Shown in pieces: positions 61,738 to 64,000 of a stretch of 64,000 nucleotides of DNA (position 1 is the first letter of the stretch; every line of letters starts with the position of its first letter). Below the pieces are notes generated by a model. The model ran no database searches. It saw only the letters and a list, made by a program, of their open reading frames with translations, and was not told the origin of the DNA. Origin of the DNA: Enoplolaimus lenunculus (Eukaryota > Nematoda > Enoplea > Enoplida > Thoracostomopsidae); the NCBI GenBank assembly GCA_030248215.1, contig JASANG010003966.1, positions 1 through 64,000 of the forward strand, read 5' to 3'. The position numbers and the translations under genes are program-made.

Positions 61738-64000
61738 GCAAAGCATAAACACAATGGTTAAGCAACGTAGGCTCGATTTTTATCGCAAAATAATAACCAG
61801 TCGTAGTGGAACAGCTTGTATTGAGCGAAGCTCGAACACACTTAAGCAATTCAGCGAATATACGAATCGTTATTTAGCTAACTGTTCATTTATCAGTTTC
61901 GAAGGTTTGTAAACAATATATTCAGATTGCTTGCATCCAAAAACCATTCAGTAACCTTAATAATTAGTGAAATGATTTAAAAAGTCCTAATTTAGGCTTG
62001 TCAATTAGGCTAATAAGCTAATTAACTGTTAACTGTGAAGGTTTGTGGACCACTTATTCGGATCACTCCCACCCAGAAACGCTTTATTGCTGAAATTAGA
62101 TTGCTTGTAATTCTAATAATTAGTGAAAGCTTCGCTCAACCAGTGAACTATTATGTTGCTGTCGCGTTCAGTTGTTATGAAAAATGAGGAAAAATTAAAA
62201 AAACATTTCAGTCAACCAATACTGATTGATATTTTTCACTTTTAACTCATCTTTAATTAAGTCAGTAGGGATGCGATAGTGAATCGCAATTACTACTGCA
62301 ATGGCACTTTGTTTAACTCTCTACCTGAAACATAAAATCACTCGCAACGCAATACATGATGTTGGAATTGATAAATATATTTCAGCGTTAATATTCTAGC
62401 CTGCAGCTGTTATTGGACATGTTTTCAAAAACTTTTCAACGTTTAAGACGTTGTTTAACATATGTTGAGAGAGCTGTCACAGTTCTACAACTAGAACCCA
62501 AAGAGAGTGTTCGATTTCTTATGGTTGTTAATAAGTATCGAGAAAGATGAGGAATTTGTTAAAACGTATCGATTAACCTCTATTCCAATAAGCGGTTACC
62601 GTCATTATTTAGCTGTAGAAGCTTGAGGCATGCCGAGTAATATAAATTGACGTACACAATATGTACAATTCAAAAAAATAAATCTTGATTCATTGTAGTA
62701 ATAAATTTATGACCGTTATGAGTTTAGTTCGTTGTTCACGTTTTACAGATACCTGGGTACAACTGAATGTCGGTCTCGGGTCCGGCTTTGACAGACCATT
62801 GACATCCGGCTCCTGTAGAATTTCTACCGGAACTTCATACAATTTATAGCGAATAATTTTTTTGGTATTTTTATAAAACTTGTATCTTTTAAATTGTTTA
62901 TTCATTTCTTATCTGTTGGGGCAGCTTTGCAATTTTGGTTGCTGGGATTTTTTAAAAATGCTTAAAAACTAATTTTTGCCAATACTTTGCAGATTACTGT
63001 CAAAATGAGCTATGCCAAAATTATTGTTGTTAGCTAATCTAGCTTTACAACCTTATGGGACAAAATTTGTTGACCTCTGTCTATTTTTCACCTCCAGTTG
63101 CACTTTGAAGATGCATACAAACCAAAGAATTTGTCGGTCTAACGGATAGTATGGCTATTCTTCTGTTTGAAATTCAGTTCAGACCCTGACGATGCCAGTC
63201 TTATAACTTCCTACCTCTAAAGTTCCGGCATTAGAGTCAAATGCAAACTCAGGAAACAGTATCACCAAAATAGCTTCATCGCAGCAGCGTTAATTGTGGT
63301 TTACATATTCTCGTGAGTCTGGCTTGTGCCACCGAGACACATTAAATGTGACGTTAAATGTGCTTAACCTGATTAGCCCTGGCTGTTTTTTACTGCGCAA
63401 AAAAATGCTTTTTTTCGGGACAAATAGTTGAATTGATACGGATCTTAAAGCACATTTGGGAATATTATTTGAGAAGTATAGTGTTTGCTTACATGTACTC
63501 TACTGAGAGAGAGGATAAAAGTCTTTGAAGGTAAAAAATATGGTAATTTAATATCTTGCATTAAAAGGTACGCGGCACACAGTATACTAATGGTCTGAGA
63601 ACGATAAAAATTGTATCATGTGTTGCATGAAGATTGGTAGCCGCCCCATGCCATGGCCTCCACAATAACGATCAAAACCAAAGCTTTATATAAAGCTCTA
63701 TTCACGCGTGCAAGTTTTGCAACGAGAACTCGCAGCTGCAATTTGCAGTGCAAATTTTTGGGCAAGTCAAATATAGTGAAATAGTTCACAGGAGCAAATG
63801 CCGTATTTGCAACATTTTGTCAATTATATTTTTCACATTGAAAACTTTACACTCATTTACATTAGAAAAGATGGCAACAACAATAGGCAAATGTTGATTG
63901 TCAAAACTGTCCCTTCCTCAAATTTTCATTTACAATTAAGCATTAAAGTTTTTCGTCGTTGGTGTTTGGGTGTACAACGGCTTTAGGCAAAGGTTTACGC

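Larger units (their letters stand above)
58607..64000. other. Downstream DNA without a recognised gene
   Basis: Apart from the presumed KANK 3' UTR, this stretch shows a GC-rich foldback (59811-59931), TTAGGC-type fragments (60447-60557 and 61625-61737) and the lone end of a foldback element (about 61395-61437). No exon, RNA gene or conserved domain was recognised in 61900-64000. Confidence 0.55.

Overview
The window reads as AT-rich, intron-rich genomic DNA of an invertebrate animal. It carries one recognisable host gene and a dense load of small non-autonomous DNA transposons. No bacterial, plasmid or phage features are visible. The species cannot be fixed from the sequence: a tunicate or other marine invertebrate is plausible, but that is inference. 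No autonomous transposon gene, LTR element or virus-like element was recognised.

The gene is a KANK-family (KN motif and ankyrin repeat) scaffold protein on the + strand. Thirteen phase-consistent coding exons run from 34594 to 58606 and predict about 2363 residues. They are: exon 1 with the talin-binding KN motif (34594-35115), an unusual 4.2-kb exon (35598-39803), a second long low-complexity exon (40564-41653), an 8.5-kb intron, then ten small exons (50132-58606) encoding a pre-ankyrin segment, five ankyrin repeats and a Ser/Arg-rich tail. A possible distant first coding exon at 16175-16259 joins in phase through an acceptor at 34564. A second possible terminal exon lies at 56356-56457. 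KANK proteins link talin at focal adhesions to liprin-beta1 and the kinesin KIF21A, so this gene probably encodes a cortical adhesion and microtubule scaffold.

The rest (1-16 kb, the 18-kb upstream interval, the 8.5-kb intron and 58.6-64 kb) holds no gene I can support. It is filled with MITE-like elements. (a) A family with GGCC-type ends and 8-bp target duplications carries degenerate TTAGGC runs; about twenty clusters of this motif are scattered across the window. (b) A GC-rich foldback family ends in AGGGTTGCGCTATACT, mostly next to TA. (c) hAT-like elements begin CAGGGTGCAACCGG, CAGTGGCGGATCC, CAGAGTGGG or CAGAGCCGGAGC and have 8-bp duplications. (d) Two tRNA-derived SINE-like sequences and several simple repeats are present.

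The most striking local structures are in KANK: a 43-bp minisatellite that copies the end of exon 12 and its 5' splice site seven times, duplicated remnants of the exon 3 boundary inside intron 2, and clustered CxxC pairs in the long exon.
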